Shown here in pieces: positions 47,564 to 57,861 of a DNA stretch of 64,000 bases. The stretch is from assembly GCA_950097015.1 (NCBI GenBank), contig CATNEN010000007.1, forward strand, positions 2,852,001 to 2,916,000, given 5' to 3'. The notes below the pieces were generated by a model. That model ran no database searches, was not told the DNA's origin, and saw only the letters and a program-made list of their open reading frames with translations. Numbering within the stretch: position 1 is the first letter of the stretch; the number at the start of each line of letters is the position of its first letter. This DNA is from Macrostomum hystrix. Its lineage: Eukaryota; Platyhelminthes; Macrostomidae. The position numbers were made by a program, and so were the translations under genes.

Positions 47564-50469
47564 TGTTCGAATATTTACAGTTTTTGGTCCGATACGAACC
47601 ATTGTTGCAGGGGTCTTGAAGGACATTGAAGGAACGCAAATCGATGACGGACGGAATTTGACTGTTTTAGCGGTAATAAGGAAGTTATAATAGAATCGAT
47701 TCGGACTCTTATGCGAAGGGAAACCTTACTGAGCTCCAGAATGAGCCGAGTGCATGAGTTGGTGTAGAATAGACTCCTGCGAGAATCAATGCGTTGTCTA
47801 GCCATAGCTCGTACGAGTGTAGTGCAGCTAAAGCATAGCAGTCTTACACTAAAGCTGCTCACTGCTTACTCATTTAGGCATTCATAGTTCAAGCAATCAA
47901 CAGAAAATCTGAAAGCTTCAAACACACATGGAGGAACTGTTAATGTGAGTAATAGCCATTCCGCTGTACAAGCCCCATACATCAATTAATCGCTAAAGAG
48001 ACCTTTTATACAGGTTTTTGTCTACCTGAGCCTCTGGAAGCATAAAGGTTTTTTATGAGACTTTCCGTTTCCTAACTAGACATAAATTTACATTAAAGTA
48101 AAGCAACCATCAGTTAAATAGGAAATCCAGTCGATTCATCGTAAATGCAAAAGTTTTAATAATTTAGAATATTGGGAGTTTCTATAGGGAACAAAAGGGA
48201 TTAGAGATAATGCCGGAAGTAAAAATGTTTTTAACAAATGAAGGCAGCATCATTTTATTATAACCCGACAACACCATCAGTTCCCGCTTAAGCAGTAGAT
48301 TTTGCTCAACAGGTTTGAGTGGCTCAGTCTGTCCCTACACTTTCCAGTATTTCTCGACTGATCGGACTTTCATCTGTAGAATGTATCAGCAGACAGCGGA
48401 TGTTGCAGGGAAAGTAAAGTGGACCTGGTGGCTAGAGGCGATGTCTGGATTGCTTAGTCCTATCTAGATGCTGTCGTGCCTACAGCATTGTCTGGATTGC
48501 TTAGTCCTATCTAGATGCTGTCGTGCCTACAGAATTGTTTTTCCCAGCCACATATAAAAAAATTAGTTTCCCACTATCCAACGTAATGTTGTAGCCTTGA
48601 ATCTTCGGTTGGAGTGTACCTTATAGGATACAAGCATACGAGTACTAACTCATGGGCCCTTGCTGGCCTGCGTCAGAACGCGAGCGCCCACAATCCCAAA
48701 TCGGAAGCTTCAGGACGCTCCCATGTGTTATGGCTCCCGTGTAGAGACGCATAAGTATCAGTAAACTTTCGCAAGGCGTCAGGACACACAAGCTAGCGAA
48801 TTAGTGCAGCGAGAGTACAGTAGGGAGAAATCCTTTGTCTGATCCTTGGCATAGCTCCCAGCTATAATAGTACGCGTCAGGATGCACGTGCTGTGCGTAC
48901 CCAGCTATGGCAACCGAAATAAACAAGATAAGGTGGCGATCTTCTTAGATGTAAACCTGGCTGAACCATTTATTTATCAAGTTTGGGCTCGCTAGGCGAT
49001 AAGTTGGGACTTCGCTGTGGCTGTCTTTCGGGAGCTTGCAGGGTGACCAACGTTCAGAGATCTCGAGAGAAATGCAGCGCACTACACCTCCCAGAGCCGC
49101 GCATCTTTTACCGCCACGGCTCATCTGGGGCCGGGGTACGCCCAAAATTCCACCCCAAAATCCTGCCCCCCAACCCTGCCACCCACTGGCAAATCACAGC
49201 GCAGCAGGGGGGAAGGCTGCCAAGGGCAAGAGCCAGACAGGGTGACAGCCAATCCGCTCGCAGTAAACAAGCGATTATGCACCGGGGGTAAATGATGCCT
49301 AGCAGAAAAGAAGTTTGTGCAAGACACAATGAGACGTGAGGCTTTGCACTCAACAGTGCTGATGCATTAAGGGGGGTACACGTGACGCATTACGCAGAGG
49401 AATGCAGGGTGTGCCTGCACTGTGAAGTGCACGAATGCAGCAATACACTCACTATAGAATTTATTGCTTTGAAAGATCCCCACGACTAACTGGAATCAGT
49501 GATTGGAATCAAGGAGGGCATCCTATGAACCCATCTTTGAAGTGTGAATTGCGGAGAATGCATAAGCTTTGAGAAAATTGACTCACAAATCACATACTCG
49601 TAGTTTTTACGGAGGAACAAAACTAATTTGAAAGCATTTGGATGCACAGAGGCAGCGGCTCATTAAAAAAGTATACGAGCTTGAAAATAATAAAAATCTG
49701 AGAAAACTCTGGAATACTTCCTCCCCCACAGCGAATCTGTGTAAAAAAACTAAGGTTTATTCACTATGCAAAGTATAATGCAACTAAAACTAGTTTCCGC
49801 TTTAATGGGAAGTAGCAAGACTGGTGTTCTGGAGTGAACAAAAAATCCTGCTCACAGAATGCAGCCAAGAACGGACGTTTGCTTTGGAAACATCGGCCGC
49901 CTTTCAACTCAATTCCAAGCCGTATGGAAAAGGAGATTGGACAAAAAGGACTAGGCGTTCTTTCAGATCGACATCTGGCTTTCTCAGCGTTTCATCGTTT
50001 TCGATGGCCTAATATCTGTTAAATATATATTCAAACAGGCACTGGTTAGCACACTTCTCTTAGCCTGAGCTATTATTATTATTATTATTATTACTAATGT
50101 GATATTACTAATGTGATATCCAGCAATTTGATTACATTTGATGGATGATTCACGAACAGATAGCTGTGAACAATTTTTTAACACCTAAGAATTTTCAACA
50201 GCTGTCAAACACCCAGTGTCTCATGGGAGATATAGGCGAATTCGCTATTAAAAAAATTCTGGCTGCAACCTGTACAGGATGGCGGCAGTCTTACGCGGTG
50301 AATTTCTTGAAAAAAAGTATATATTTGTTTCAAAAGCGAACATGATTTTGGGACAGAAGACCCACAAAAAGGGGCAATTCTACTCTTTACCAATTCTACT
50401 CTTTGCACATGGATACCATTCAGAGACACACACTCACAATGGGTGTAAATCTAACTAGAATATTTTGTC
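47564..50469. other. Intergenic region between PAN-lectin genes 1 and 2
   Basis: About 2.9 kb with only short unsupported frames. It contains a 47-bp tandem duplication (48,442-48,535) and a short TTA microsatellite sits further right at about 50,070-50,093. No gene or RNA recognised. Confidence 0.45.
48442..48535. repeat. 47-bp tandem duplication
   Basis: Two adjacent copies of a 47-bp segment containing CTGGATTGCTTAGTCCTATC, differing at one base (CAGCATTG versus CAGAATTG). A young simple duplication. Confidence 0.9.
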
Positions 50470-50640
50470 AGGCTGTTTACACTCTCATTGTGCCTTGAAC
50501 GTTGGCTCTTAACGGCGCAAACCGCACGATGAGCTACTCAAGCGCTCTCTCGGTGGCTGGGACTCAACATAATCTGCACCTTCGCGGAATCCAGCTCAGA
50601 GACCTTGGTAGGACATTCAGTTAACCGCTCCGCTAATCAC
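50470..50640 (-). mobile_element. tRNA-derived SINE copy (family S, copy 4)
   Basis: On the minus strand: A-box-like TTAGCGGAGCGGTTAACTGA, B-box-like GAGCTGGATTCCGCG, body GAGTCCCAGCCACCGAGAGA, and 3' part AACGTTCAAGGCACAATGAG followed by GTGTAAACAGCCTGACA. It is the longest copy and shows both ends of the family. Confidence 0.72.
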
Positions 50641-50930
50641 CCCTATCTCGCAAGAGAGGTGTAACTTTGAAGTTGAAACTTGTCATTTTTCACGTTTAAA
50701 GTTAGGTCTGTATAGGTAATTAAAACTGCTTTTGTCCAAGCGATTTTATAATCAGGGTGGCCTAGCAAATCAAATTTCACGACGATTGCAGGAAACTAAG
50801 CTATCGTTAAATTTTGATCCTATCTTGCCTAGCCCTACATAGTGTATATAGACACCATCGCAGAAGGATTTTCACGGAACTAACAACCTGCAAGCTTTGA
50901 AGCTCTCTAACTTGTGGACCATTGGGTGCA
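50641..50930. other. Upstream region of PAN-lectin gene 2
   Basis: Contains a TATATA at 50,845-50,850, about 86 bp before the ATG. Nothing else recognised. Confidence 0.4.
50845..50850 (+). promoter_or_regulatory. TATA-like box of PAN-lectin gene 2
   Basis: TATATA about 86 bp upstream of the ATG at 50,931, at the same distance as in gene 1. Confidence 0.4.
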
Positions 50931-51662
50931 ATGAATTTCGTCTACTTTCTCATCGTCTTCGCAGTTGCCGAGGCCCGCGCTAGCACTTATTTTGAAATCG
51001 AAGCACTGCAATGTACCAGAGCCGACTTCCTGGAGACTCGCAGTGATGTCAAGTCCAAGATCGAGTGCGCGAGTCTGTGCGATGCCAAGCACGACTGCCA
51101 GGCATTCAGTGTGGCCGACAGTCCGTGCCAGCTGTTCGTGTTCAACAGGTGCAGCAAGTACGTGAGAGACTGCAGCTGTACTCGCATCAAGCAGGTGTTT
51201 GTGAAGCAGCAGCCGGGACTGCCGCCCGGAGCTCTGTGTCCTGCCGGATTCTCAGATAACTTGTGCGGCACAAAGTACCAGTTCTACGCTGATCTGAAGA
51301 ACTGGACTGTCGCCAAGGCTGCGTTCGACGCACTTCCAGGCCTCACAATCATGGCTGACGTTGCGGATCAAACTGAGATGAATCATTTGGGCTCCATGTT
51401 TTCTCGGGACAGTCGCACCAGAGTGCTTCTTGGAGGCTTTCAACTGCCGGGCAGTGCGGAGCCTTCTGGCGGATGGGTCTGGGCCAGCTGCAACTCCAGC
51501 ATCGGCAACAGCTTTTGGACCTCTGGTGAACCAAATAATGCTGGAGAAGTTGAGAATTATATCGTTAGTGGCACTGCGTACGGAGTCGGAATCAACGACA
51601 ATATGGAATACAAGTGGTACTTCGACGGCTCACTGGGAAAGTGCATCTCTCCGTTCGACTAG
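50931..51662 (+). CDS. Secreted PAN/apple plus C-type-lectin-like protein, gene 2
   Basis: 243 residues from the first ATG (three codons upstream are open but start with TTG). Signal peptide MNFVYFLIVFAVAEARA, PAN-like domain about 25-90, lectin-like domain about 105-243. Alone among the five paralogues it keeps EPN (GEPNNAGEVENY) and IND, the combination that in C-type lectins typifies a Ca-dependent mannose-type sugar site; whether it binds sugar is inference. Positions 51,054-51,251 are almost identical in DNA to 46,958-47,155 of gene 1 (one mismatch by eye), while the signal peptide and lectin domain differ widely. Intronless. Confidence 0.87.
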   Translation: MNFVYFLIVFAVAEARASTYFEIEALQCTRADFLETRSDVKSKIECASLCDAKHDCQAFSVADSPCQLFVFNRCSKYVRDCSCTRIKQVFVKQQPGLPPGALCPAGFSDNLCGTKYQFYADLKNWTVAKAAFDALPGLTIMADVADQTEMNHLGSMFSRDSRTRVLLGGFQLPGSAEPSGGWVWASCNSSIGNSFWTSGEPNNAGEVENYIVSGTAYGVGINDNMEYKWYFDGSLGKCISPFD

Positions 51663-52103
51663 CAGCCAAGAACGTTTAAATCTTATTGAAGCCCACGTAC
51701 TTACTAGCTAATCTCAGCTGGAAATCTAGAAACAATAATTTACGATCAAAATGGTAAGCAACGGACAGTCACACGTACGCAGTACAAAGTACACAGATCA
51801 ATAACGACACAATCAAAGTCTGTTTACATCTATCTGATGTAAAGTAAAAACTATCTTCATTTCATTTTCTAAACAACGGTCGTACTGCCAAAATTTATGG
51901 CTGTTTTCTTGTATGTAGCTTGTATGTAGTATGTAGATCGACTTTGAGAACTTCGGTAAACAGAGCTTCTAGCGAGATTGCGCTCTCAATTCTGCAATGA
52001 AAATATTTGTCCGTCCAAACCTTTTATGTCTCAAAACGAGGCCACAGCCCTGAAACTACAATGTACAGTTATCTATTTCAAAATGCTTTTGTTGAGACGC
52101 AAG
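51663..52103. other. 3' flank of PAN-lectin gene 2
   Basis: AT-rich flank; no AATAAA in a convincing position and no other feature. Confidence 0.4.
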
Positions 52104-52168
52104 TGCTGCTTCACAAACACCTGCTTGATGTGAATGGAGTTTCTCAAGTACTTGCCGCACCTGTTAAA
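52104..52168 (-). pseudogene. Antisense fragment of the PAN-lectin core
   Basis: On the minus strand this short piece reads ACAGGTGCGGCAAGTACTTG, then CATCAAGCAGGTGTTTGTGA and AGCAGCA. It matches the highly conserved core of the PAN-lectin genes (RCSKYVRD to IKQVFVKQQ) with substitutions and an internal deletion of about 9 bp. It stands alone, inverted relative to all five genes. Confidence 0.7.
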
Positions 52169-52300
52169 AGTGTTTTAACAAAATGTTGAAGTATTTTATC
52201 CGACAAAAAAAATTAGTTTTTTTAGTAACTTAAGATAAAAAATGTTCATTAAAACAAAAAAACGTAATTTTTTTTTCGTTTTTCTCTTTTTAATGTTTGC

Positions 52301-52471
52301 AACTAGGCTAGTACTGAAGTCGGTGACTTATTACGGGATGAGTGAGCCGTGATGCATATCAAATACTGATAAAGACTTATTAAAGACTCTGACTGACCCC
52401 TGCCCTTCCGTTCTCTCTCCCAGACCCGCCATAAATCTCTTGGCGTTCAGTGATTTCTCAAACTTTCAATA
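52301..52471. repeat. Dispersed repeat R1, copy 1
   Basis: Matches 56,200-56,383 over about 170 bp, including GAAGTCGGTGACTTATTACG, GTGAGCCGTGATGCATATCA and CCCGCCATAAATC. The second copy has small insertions. No coding potential; class unknown. Confidence 0.85.
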
Positions 52472-54154
52472 AAGAGATGGGGCGCAGTGTCTTTAATCAT
52501 TCGTCCAACTTTCTTTATTATCAATGCCCGCTATATCAAAGTCTAAATTTCTATCGTCTGCTAAAGTACGGCCCATTTCAATAAGCCATATATTTTAACA
52601 ACGCAAAGGAAAGGGACCCTCTGCACTGCGTGTAGGGGTCGCAATCCCGGGATCCCGGGATTCGGCCCCTTTTTCGAGATTTCTCAATCCCGGGATTCCG
52701 GGTCGGGATCCCGGAAAAGTCGGGATTTGATTAAGATAGAAAAATAATTTTTTTTAATCCATTTTCAGAACCAAATGCCATTGTTGTTGTTCAGAAAAAC
52801 ATGTATTTTCACAACCTCACCAAGCATCACATGCCATTAGATGCTAAAAATAGCCCAGGTCAGTGAGGTTGACGCTTAACAGCCTTAACGGCTTAAGTGT
52901 TAATCGAACTCTCCCGGGAATGCACACACTAATGTGATATTTTGACTTAGGTCTCTCTTTGCGTTGAGATCCCTAAATGAGGTCGGGTGTCCTACTCTTT
53001 GCGAGAGACTCTATTGCCGTGACTCGAAAATAACGAAGACAAGACGGTTCAGGATTCCAAGCTAAACAGCTGATAATTAAGTGTTAGTTAATTAACAAGA
53101 GAAGGCTATGGATGATTAATTCCCCTGGCAGCGCTCTTTCCGTCCCCTGCCAGGTACTGTACTTGATTAAATATTAGGCTCACAACCCGCACTGGTAAAT
53201 TACTAATAAAATCTCGGTAGCCTCAACACAAGAACACGCGAACTCTACTCGAAAATACTCTAGACACATACAAGAACTCACGAAAATAACGCGACAATTA
53301 ACACCTATACAAAAGCATAGTCCCTATGACAAAACAAGACAAATAATACAACCTAACCCAAAGTCCTTAGTCTGAACCGAGGCGACCAGCAAGCACTTCC
53401 GCACTATGGCACAACGATAGTTCTATCGTGCCCCACCTAATGTCAATTTGACGGCGTCCCACCGATGATGGTCGGCGAAATGGAGAGTACTTCCGTGCTT
53501 GCCAATCCCTATCTAACACTCCGTCAGCAGTTGGCCAGACGTACCGAGCTCAGCGCAAGCTACTTACTGACGTGGGATTGAGTGTGGGGTTTTCTTTGGC
53601 TAACTAGTTGGACCGGCTTACCTGTCCCGGTATCTATTACTAGGATGCGTTCAACGATTGCAACGAAGACGCACGAAAATGCACGCGAAAAGAGACACGA
53701 CGATGATACACACGATAAGACACACGACGATGAATCAAAATGACAACGCAATAGTCAGTTATATAGTCAAGCGCCCGCCCCAACCCTCATCAAAGCCTGG
53801 GTGCCGGCCGCGCCGCATGTTCTCCTGCCAGGTCGACCCTGCCGGTTAGCGAACTGACTGCTGATTGGCCCGGCCCGGGGTATCGCGCTTAAGTCGGTCG
53901 CATCAAATTGGCTAGCCGTCCTCCTATTGGCTGGGCCCACCAGACCGGGGTCAGTCCAACGCCTTGGCTGTAGAGCAGGGTGACCGGCCGATCGCGTGCG
54001 TAGGCCTGGCTGGCGCGCATGTACAAAAACAACCCTGCTACAATAATTCATTAATGTTGAGTGCGCGAAAATGTTACTTCAAGTAGAAATATACGCATTA
54101 TAAAATAAACATGCCGACACTACACTAATGAAAATTGAAACCGAAATTTTATTA
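52472..54154. other. Intergenic region with a palindrome-rich patch
   Basis: Positions 52,640-52,720 contain three overlapping GGGATCCCGGGAT-type palindromes near AGGGGTCGCAATCCCGGGA, reminiscent of the subterminal repeats of some DNA transposons. Positions 53,000-54,050 are GC-richer toward the right, with unsupported short frames. No gene called. Confidence 0.35.
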
Positions 54155-54161
54155 GTTGAAG
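54137..54161. repeat. Dispersed repeat R2, left half (interrupted by the 261-bp element)
   Basis: GAAACCGAAATTTTATTAGT and following bases match 54,961-54,985; the right half continues at 54,423-54,462 (TTGAAGCTTGACTTAGAA to GGCTACAGC). R2 is therefore itself a duplicated sequence, and one copy was hit by the inverted-repeat element. Confidence 0.8.
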
Positions 54162-54422
54162 CCACAGATACTATATTAAAGTTAATATAGTATCTGTGGA
54201 CCAAACCAATGCACATTTTCTTGAACTGATAACAGAGTCGTATGGGTCATGTGACTCTCTCTTTCTCGTTCTCGTTGTTGCAATCTTTAAACCACTTGAT
54301 TTGTTCATCCTTACAAAAAATACAAGCCATATTCTTTACTTGCTACCGAACAGAAAGTAGCTAAAATATTTAACAACATAAGTAAATGGAAGTGAACTAT
54401 CTAGTTAATATAGTATCTGTGG
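54162..54422. mobile_element. 261-bp inverted-repeat element (MITE-like) with target duplication
   Basis: Starts with CCACAGATACTATATTAA and ends with its exact reverse complement TTAATATAGTATCTGTGG. The left end is followed after AG by a further copy of that reverse complement, making a 38-bp near-perfect palindrome at 54,162-54,199. It is flanked by TTGAAG on both sides (54,156-54,161 and 54,423-54,428). The unoccupied target is present at 54,961-55,018, where the flanking sequences join through a single TTGAAG. Too short to encode a transposase; superfamily not assignable. Confidence 0.85.
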
Positions 54423-54960
54423 TTGAAGCTTGACTTAGAAATAGAATACACAGGCTACAGCCCTCCATGCATTTGTCAGTGTTTGTTTGTGGGGACGAGA
54501 TTTCTGTCTATTGAGGTTTGAATGTAGATAAAGCCTCAAGGCTGTGCCGCCCGATCGATAAAAATCGAGGGGGAGGGGGTTCTCTCAGCCTGAGTGTCTG
54601 TGGCTTGAAGGGGGCCATCCAGCCCCTCCCTTTTGTTTAATGTACATGGCCCAGCTGAGATTGTCTTATCTAAGTACATGCAAGGTAAATTTTGTAAAAA
54701 CGATCTTGCGAATTTTTATATGTACAGAGACGAAATGTACCCAATACTATGCTGCATCGGATGAGCAGCTGCATTAGTGTTGGAAAATTCGATTTTTCGA
54801 AATGGAAGGCACATTGCAGCAATTTTGACACCCGGGGCCTATGCCAATTTCTCATAAGATTACTCATAAGATTTTAGTAGTGCAATTTCTCGAATCAAGT
54901 TTGGTGTCGTTGGATAGCATTTAGAGCCCTCTTCAAAAGGACAGCATCCACATAAAAATC

Positions 54961-55018
54961 GAAACCGAAATTTCATTAGTTGAAGCTTGACTTAAAATTA
55001 GAATACACGGGCTACAGC
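54961..55018. repeat. Dispersed repeat R2, intact copy (empty site)
   Basis: Uninterrupted counterpart of 54,137-54,462 with the same orientation and about 90% identity by eye; it preserves the pre-insertion sequence. Confidence 0.8.
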
Positions 55019-56150
55019 AATTTTACCTTGCAAAATTGCATGCTTTTTTTAATTTCTACGAAAACAACACGTTTTCCAACTGCAAATCAAGATTTAGCAT
55101 CTGGAATGTGACGCTGACTTTAAGTTGACATGTCATTCTCTTTCAAACATCCACATGCGTCTATTGAGACCATTTGCAGTTCAATACGACAAAGTGCACT
55201 ATCGTAGAGGCAGAAATGGCAAACTTTTTCTCTCATACGTACACCTGTACAGGTACATATTTTAGTACAGATGGCCAACTACTGAATGTGTGTACACGAG
55301 TCTAGTATCAAATGAAAGAGGGTCCTAATTGCAATTCAGCAACGCTTAGCGCAACACCAATGGATGCATCAATCAAAAGTTATGACTGATCCCGTTTTGC
55401 ATATTTAGCTCCCCGGGGGGGGTCAAAATTTGGGATTTTCGCATCCACCTTCGGGGCAAGTGGATGCTTAGAAAATTCAAAATATAAATTTTGTGCGCAC
55501 ATCTGTTGCGCTTCTAAAAACTGAAGCCGAATTCAAATCGCACACCAAATACGTTCTGGCCATGCAGTTTTGTACCTCGAAAAATGACTAAAAATGACCA
55601 AAATCACGTTTTTGGGATTTAATTACCCACATCTTCGGTAAACAACATCCAATCAGACTGAAACCAACATTTTCGGATAGGCGACACCCAAGAAAGTTGG
55701 TTGACATGTGTTGAAATGCAATTCAAGTCACCTGTCTGTGTCATAGAGGCGTCCAAAGTGCACACTGTACTAAAAGTAGTTTAAAAGTGCACATTTTTTT
55801 TCAATCATAAAAGTACACGGTCAAAAAATTTCTTCACCATCAAGTAGGCCCATGTGTTGGGGTTACGACCCAGCAAGTCAAAGTTTAAAAACATGCACAT
55901 TTTTTCAACCTCAAAAACCCGTTTTTTGACCCTTTGACCCAGAAGATGGGTCAGCAAGAAAAATTCCATATCAAATCATTGTAGGCTTCTATAGCTTGCA
56001 TCGACTGGATAGAGTCCAGACCGCATCCAAATCGGTTCAACTGGGCAAAAGCGGCAATCGTTAAAATTTGAAAGACGTGCTTTCCTATCCCGACACGTTG
56101 GCTACGTCTTATCAAGATGAGATATCGCATCCTTAATGCTCAAGAGAAGG
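55019..56150. other. Intergenic, nothing recognised
   Basis: About 1.1 kb of unique AT-rich sequence without open frames of note. Confidence 0.45.
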
Positions 56151-56157
56151 ACTCGCT

Positions 56158-56432
56158 TACGCTCGGCTTCCTCTTGGCCATTACTGGCTCACTCATCCCA
56201 ACTAGGCTAGTAATGAAGTCGGTGACTTATTACGGGATGAGTGAGCCGTGATGCATATCAAAGTACTGACTACTGATAAAGACTTATTAAAGACTCTGAC
56301 TGAGACTGACCCCTGCCCTTGTGTTCTCTCTCCTAGACCCGCCATAAATCCCTTGGCGTACAGTGATTTTTCAAACTTTCTTACGCTCGGCTTCCTCTTG
56401 TTCATTACTGGCTCACTCATCCCAACTAGCTC
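56158..56432. repeat. Dispersed repeat R1, copy 2, flanked by 48-bp direct repeats
   Basis: R1 (56,200-56,383) is bracketed by two copies of a segment reading CGGCTTCCTCTTG, then TTACTGGCTCACTCATCC (56,158-56,204 and 56,382-56,432). The left one also forms an inverted pair GGCTCACTCATCCC / GGGATGAGTGAGCC (56,186-56,199 and 56,234-56,247) with R1 sequence. Confidence 0.75.
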
Positions 56433-56895
56433 GTATGCTTTCTTCGAATCAAGCCAAGTAACACCATAGAACTTATTCACCTGACTCTAGGTAGTCCTAA
56501 ATCAGCGCAGCATATTAGTGCTATTAAATTCTATTGTAGTCAGCTCAAAATCAGAGAAAGCTTGTTCAAAGCGGCTGCAAAGCGGGAGCGATGTTTGAAG
56601 TTAAAAAAGTTAAAAAACACATGCATGCATGATGAAAATGTGAATACAAAGCCTTGTTGAGCCTGAATATGCTGGAAAAACAGCATTTTAAGAGGTAAAA
56701 AACTGCAGCTCGCATTTCAGTTCTTAGCTTCCAGATCACAATTGAAAACATGGGTCTTGTGTTTATGCTTACCTGCAGGCACAATGCCGTGCAAAAAATG
56801 CCGAAGGAAAATATATTTAGACCTTTTTGCGACTGTCAAACAAAAGCATAAATGTGCCGACAAAACTGAAATACAAAAGCATCTGATTTCGGATC
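56433..56895. other. Upstream region of PAN-lectin gene 3
   Basis: Contains TATATTT at 56,812, about 84 bp before the ATG. Short frames here are unsupported. Confidence 0.4.
56812..56818 (+). promoter_or_regulatory. TATA-like box of PAN-lectin gene 3
   Basis: TATATTT about 84 bp before the ATG at 56,896, at the same distance as the boxes of genes 1 and 2. Confidence 0.35.
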
Positions 56896-57672
56896 ATGGC
56901 GTCATCCATTGCCATGAAAATTTACTGTCGTCTGAGTATCGTCAGCCTAGTAATCGCAGCTGCTCGCTGCACAATGCCAAAGTGCCCTGCAAAGCGGCTG
57001 TTCCGCGAAACCCTGGGTCTACAGTGCCTGAGGCCTGAGTTCGTTCTGACGTACCAAGGACTGAAGTGCGTAACAGAGTGCGCGCTCTTATGCGATCGAG
57101 TCACTGATTGCCAGGCCTTCAGCATGGCCGATGGGCCGTGCCAGCTGTTCGTGTTCAACAGGTGCAGCAAGTACGTGAGAGACTGCAGCTGCACTCGCAT
57201 CAAGCAGGTGTTTGTGAAGCAGCAGTCGGGACTGCCACCCGGAACTCTGTGTCCTGCCGGATTCGCTGACGACTTTTGCGGTACCAAGTACAAGCTCTAT
57301 GAAAACTGGACCGACTGGGATTTGGCAAATGAGGCAGTCGATGCTTTGCCAGGCCTCACAATCATGGCTGACGTCACCGACCAGACTGAGATGGGCCATT
57401 TGCAAGCAGTTTTCAACCGGGATCGACTGACGAGGGTGATAATGGGAGGCATGCAGCTTCCAGGCAGCTCTGAGCCAGCCGGTGGATGGATCTGGGCCAG
57501 CTGCAACCTCAGCATCAGTGCCGACCTGTGGGCAGCAAAGCAGCCCAGCGATTTTGCCGGAATCGAAGATGTCGTAGTTGCTGGCTCGGACTTTCTGGGC
57601 TTGAACGACGGAAAGCGTTCGAAATCGATATTTGAAGGTGCATTTGTCGAGTGCGTGTCGCCGTTTAATTGA
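56896..57672 (+). CDS. Secreted PAN/apple plus C-type-lectin-like protein, gene 3
   Basis: 258 residues from the first ATG; a second ATG at 56,914 (MKIYCRLSIVSLVIAAARC) gives a cleaner signal peptide. A short basic Cys-containing insert (CTMPKCPAKRLF) precedes the PAN-like domain (about 45-110). The lectin-like domain follows to the C-terminus, with CPAGFADDFCG, ASCNLS and VECVSPFN. QPSD replaces EPN, so Ca-dependent sugar binding is doubtful, though LND remains. The lectin half and 3' UTR are nearly identical to those of gene 4. An AATAAA lies 140 bp after the stop. Intronless. Confidence 0.87.
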   Translation: MASSIAMKIYCRLSIVSLVIAAARCTMPKCPAKRLFRETLGLQCLRPEFVLTYQGLKCVTECALLCDRVTDCQAFSMADGPCQLFVFNRCSKYVRDCSCTRIKQVFVKQQSGLPPGTLCPAGFADDFCGTKYKLYENWTDWDLANEAVDALPGLTIMADVTDQTEMGHLQAVFNRDRLTRVIMGGMQLPGSSEPAGGWIWASCNLSISADLWAAKQPSDFAGIEDVVVAGSDFLGLNDGKRSKSIFEGAFVECVSPFN

Positions 57673-57813
57673 AGCTGTGGACAGTCAATGTGTAAACTCA
57701 GTGCGTAATAGCCTAACAGGATGCTTAGAGAGAAAGGACTGCTAATTAGAAGGTGTCTTAACTTCATATCTATAAAATCTTGAGTATACAGATCGGCCAA
57801 AAATATGAATTTT

Positions 57814-57819
57814 AATAAA
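57814..57819 (+). terminator. Polyadenylation signal of PAN-lectin gene 3
   Basis: AATAAA 142 bp after the stop codon, conserved at the same position in gene 4. Confidence 0.6.
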
Positions 57820-57861
57820 CTGAATGTTTTTTGAGTGATTCTAATGTGCCAATGATCTAAT

